Assembly (NCBI RefSeq): GCF_001190925.1
Contig: NZ_CP011072.1
Coordinates: 2,170,001-2,234,000 of the forward strand
Direction of reading: 5' to 3'
Source of the DNA: Azoarcus sp. CIB
Lineage (GTDB): Bacteria > Pseudomonadota > Gammaproteobacteria > Burkholderiales > Rhodocyclaceae
Length of the DNA stretch: 64,000 nucleotides
In this document: piece by piece, positions 62,127-64,000 of the stretch
How positions within the stretch are numbered: position 1 is the stretch's first letter
How the letters are laid out: each line of letters opens with the position of its first letter
Program-made: the position numbers and the translations under genes
Notes under the pieces: model-generated
Database searches by the model: none
The model's input: only the letters and a program-made list of their open reading frames with translations
What the model was told of the DNA's origin: nothing

Positions 62127-62960
62127 ATGAGCGAAAACCCCACCCGGACCGTATTCTTCATCTCCGACGGCACTGGCATCACGGCCGAAACCCTGGGCCA
62201 CAGCCTGCTCGCGCAGTTTCCGGATGCGAACCTGCGCCAGGTCCGCATACCGTTCGTGGACGATCTCGACAAGGCGCTCGACGCCGCCCGCCAGATCCGC
62301 GAGGCGCGCGCGGCCGACGGCGTGCGCCCGATCGTCTTCAGCACCCTGGTCAATCCGCAGCCCGAGAGCGGCTTGCTCGACGCCGATGCACTTTTCGTAG
62401 ACCTGTTCGACCAGTTCATCGTGCCGCTCGAAGCCGAACTCGGCCAGCGCTCGACCCACACGGTCGGGCGCTTTCACGGCATTGCCGAGAGTCAGGACTA
62501 CAAGGCGCGCATCGAGGCGATCAATTTCGCGATGGCGCACGACGACGGCATCTCGTCGGACGGCGAACTCGCGGACGCGGACGTGATCCTTGTCGGCGTA
62601 TCGCGCTCGGGGAAGACGCCGACCAGCCTCTATCTGGCGATGCAGTTCGGCGTGAAGGCCGCGAACTACCCCCTCATCCCCGAGGACTTCGAGCGCAACA
62701 AGCTGCCCGGCGAACTGCACCGTTACCGCGGCAAGCTTTTCGGGCTCACGATCGCGGCGGAACGCCTGTCGCAGATCCGCCAGGAGCGCCGCCCGAACAG
62801 CCGTTACGCGGCGATCGAGAATTGCCGCTTCGAGATCGAGGCCGCGCAGAAGTTGATGCGCCGCGAGAACATCCCGTGGCTGGACTCGACGACGAAATCG
62901 ATCGAGGAGATTTCGGCTACCATCCTCCAGGCCGTGAGGCTCAACAAGCCTGCGTATTGA
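62127..62960 (+). CDS. ppsR: PEP synthase regulatory kinase/phosphorylase (PpsR)
   Basis: 277-residue DUF299 protein that inactivates PEP synthase by ADP-dependent phosphorylation and reactivates it by phosphorolysis. Seen: [23 protein letters not shown] at the N-terminus, the P-loop [15 protein letters not shown] at about 155, [17 protein letters not shown], and the C-terminal [14 protein letters not shown]. The start at 62127 (MSENPTRT) follows family practice. The 109-bp gap to ppsA must hold both promoters; none is clear. Confidence 0.95.
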   Translation: MSENPTRTVFFISDGTGITAETLGHSLLAQFPDANLRQVRIPFVDDLDKALDAARQIREARAADGVRPIVFSTLVNPQPESGLLDADALFVDLFDQFIVPLEAELGQRSTHTVGRFHGIAESQDYKARIEAINFAMAHDDGISSDGELADADVILVGVSRSGKTPTSLYLAMQFGVKAANYPLIPEDFERNKLPGELHRYRGKLFGLTIAAERLSQIRQERRPNSRYAAIENCRFEIEAAQKLMRRENIPWLDSTTKSIEEISATILQAVRLNKPAY

Positions 62961-62999
62961 GTTGCGCAGGCGCTGCAACATCCCCAAACAGGAATTTCC

Positions 63000-64000
63000 A
63001 TGAAGAGACCCCGTCAAAAACGCCGCGGTGGTTTGGGCCGCGACGCCGAAAACCTGATCTGGCTCGCAACGGGCCTGGCCGAGTCCGGCAGCCGTGCCGA
63101 GGACCGTTACTGGGATCGGCTGCTGTGCGATAGCCTGGACCGCATCCTCGAGGAAAGCGGCGAGGACACCCTGAACGCCGCGCTCGACCATCTCTACGCC
63201 GCCGATGCGCGCGCGTACGACGAACTCGCGGACTACATCGAGTCGCGCGCGGAGAGCGCGTCCGGCGTATCCCAGGAGCACGACATCCTGCTCATCGCCG
63301 CGCCGGTGCTGGCGTGGTCGCGCTACCGCATTCCGTCGACCACCATTACCGCCGCGGTACTGGCGAACCTGCGGGTGCATCTGCAGGCGCACGTGCTCGC
63401 CGACAAGGTGAAACTGGCGTTGGCCGATTTCCTCTTCAGCCCCGACCAACTGCCCCAGGGTTACTGCGCGACCGCCGCCTTCGCTGCCGAGCTCGGGCGT
63501 GCCGCCGTCGCCGGGAAGGACCTGCGCATCGACACCGAAGGCATGCCCGAAACGGCGCAATTCCTGTCCGACACCCGCTATCTGCTCGCGGCAATCGCAG
63601 TGCCGAAAGGCGAAGCGCTATTCGCTTGGCAGCAAGCCGACCGCACGCGCGAACAATGCGTGGCGCAGTGGCGCATGCAGGGCGGCGCATGCCTGACCCC
63701 GCTACTGCCGGGCTGTGCAATGGAAGTCGTGCTGCCGGAAGCGTATTTTGCCGCCAGCCGCCAGGCCGACAAGGACAGCCGCCCGTACGCGATCCGCGCA
63801 TCCGTGGCCTTCCTCGGCGCAGAACTGGATACGCCCGCAGCGAACGTCCGCGCGGTCATCGCGCCCTTCTACGACCGCGAACTCGAGGAATACCGCGTCG
63901 GACTGACGATGCACGGCAAGGAAGAGGTCGTTCATGGCGTCGTCTGGCCGCTGTTGGGAGCGGAAGATGAAACGACCGACTCGCATGCCGAGATCGAGGC
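63000..64000 (+). CDS. DUF2863-family protein, cut by the window end
   Basis: The frame opens at ATG 63000, 39 bp after ppsR, with CAGGAA a few bases upstream, and continues for 333 codons without a stop to the window edge. The N-terminus is basic (MKRPRQKRRGGLGRDAE), followed by AENLIWLATGLAESGSRAEDRYW, DILLIAAPVLAWSRYRIPS and RPYAIRASVAFLG, typical of the betaproteobacterial DUF2863 family of unknown function. Codon use matches the neighbours. Cytoplasmic; no signal or membrane segment seen. Confidence 0.82.
   Translation, partial: MKRPRQKRRGGLGRDAENLIWLATGLAESGSRAEDRYWDRLLCDSLDRILEESGEDTLNAALDHLYAADARAYDELADYIESRAESASGVSQEHDILLIAAPVLAWSRYRIPSTTITAAVLANLRVHLQAHVLADKVKLALADFLFSPDQLPQGYCATAAFAAELGRAAVAGKDLRIDTEGMPETAQFLSDTRYLLAAIAVPKGEALFAWQQADRTREQCVAQWRMQGGACLTPLLPGCAMEVVLPEAYFAASRQADKDSRPYAIRASVAFLGAELDTPAANVRAVIAPFYDRELEEYRVGLTMHGKEEVVHGVVWPLLGAEDETTDSHAEIE

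Noticed and set aside
59645-63133. 1162-codon plus-strand frame across ppsA and ppsR
   Set aside because: It is antisense to PpsA and out of frame with PpsR, both of which are unmistakable. Long antisense frames are common at this GC content.

Overview
The window is GC-rich (third codon positions are almost all G or C) and carries a betaproteobacterial gene set typical of denitrifying Rhodocyclales of the Azoarcus/Aromatoleum/Thauera type. The grounds are the anaerobic alicyclic-acid (bad/ali) cluster, the pyrG-kdsA-eno-ftsB order, the divergent ppsA/ppsR pair, and families common in that group (DUF1615, DUF938, DUF2863). The genus is inferred from gene content only. No rRNA, tRNA, CRISPR array, insertion sequence or replication origin was seen.

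Layout. (1) 33-7524: a cyclohexanecarboxylate degradation cluster. AliA activates the acid, AliB dehydrogenates it, BadK hydrates, BadH oxidises, BadI opens the ring to pimeloyl-CoA, and BadR (MarR family) probably regulates. A second acyl-CoA dehydrogenase lies at the left edge behind a REP-like palindrome. (2) 7533-15521: a DUF1615 lipoprotein, ketopantoate reductase, a Suv3-like helicase with a TTG start, a 4-OT tautomerase, a ComB-like phosphatase, a FemAB-like protein with an overlapping DUF938 methyltransferase, and a 41-residue basic protein. A decayed second copy of the methyltransferase follows. (3) 16427-31064: an RTX protein with identical 576-bp internal repeats, transporters (DMT, TauE, SulP), a MarR/aminotransferase pair with two matching operators, a DHH phosphoesterase, a Xre/RES toxin-antitoxin pair, an HDOD protein and a serralysin-like RTX metalloprotease. 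(4) 31207-33451: exported SIMPL, MliC and NlpC/P60 proteins and a CBS protein. (5) 33482-37712: the housekeeping block ftsB, eno, kdsA, pyrG. (6) 38018-40977: isochorismatase-like hydrolase, thioesterase and ETF:quinone oxidoreductase, with a perfect 20-bp palindrome between the last two. (7) 41064-45888: a copper-linked operon of DUF2946 leader, PCu(A)C, TonB receptor, beta-propeller and thioredoxin. (8) 46030-57214: purL; a five-gene lipid-linked glycan/phosphatase run (PAP2, YbhN-like, GT2, GT83, PAP2); and a bactofilin/coiled-coil/M23 cell-shape operon. (9) 57560-64000: fadH, ppsA, ppsR and a truncated DUF2863 gene.

Most notable. The copper operon looks like a complete translational sensor. 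The DUF2946 leader has a CAFC motif and ends four codons after a RAPP arrest-type motif. The mRNA segment from the second proline codon onward, CCACTCCT, is an exact complement of the Shine-Dalgarno sequence of the next gene. Other points are two identical-architecture operators (GGTCAA-N5-TTGACAT) between a MarR gene and an aminotransferase, a shared palindrome upstream of the ETF-QO/thioesterase pair and fadH, and an aspartate in place of the usual catalytic glutamate in AliB. ETF-QO and FadH fit with the acyl-CoA dehydrogenases as the route taking electrons to quinone. No type I secretion genes for the two RTX proteins are in the window.
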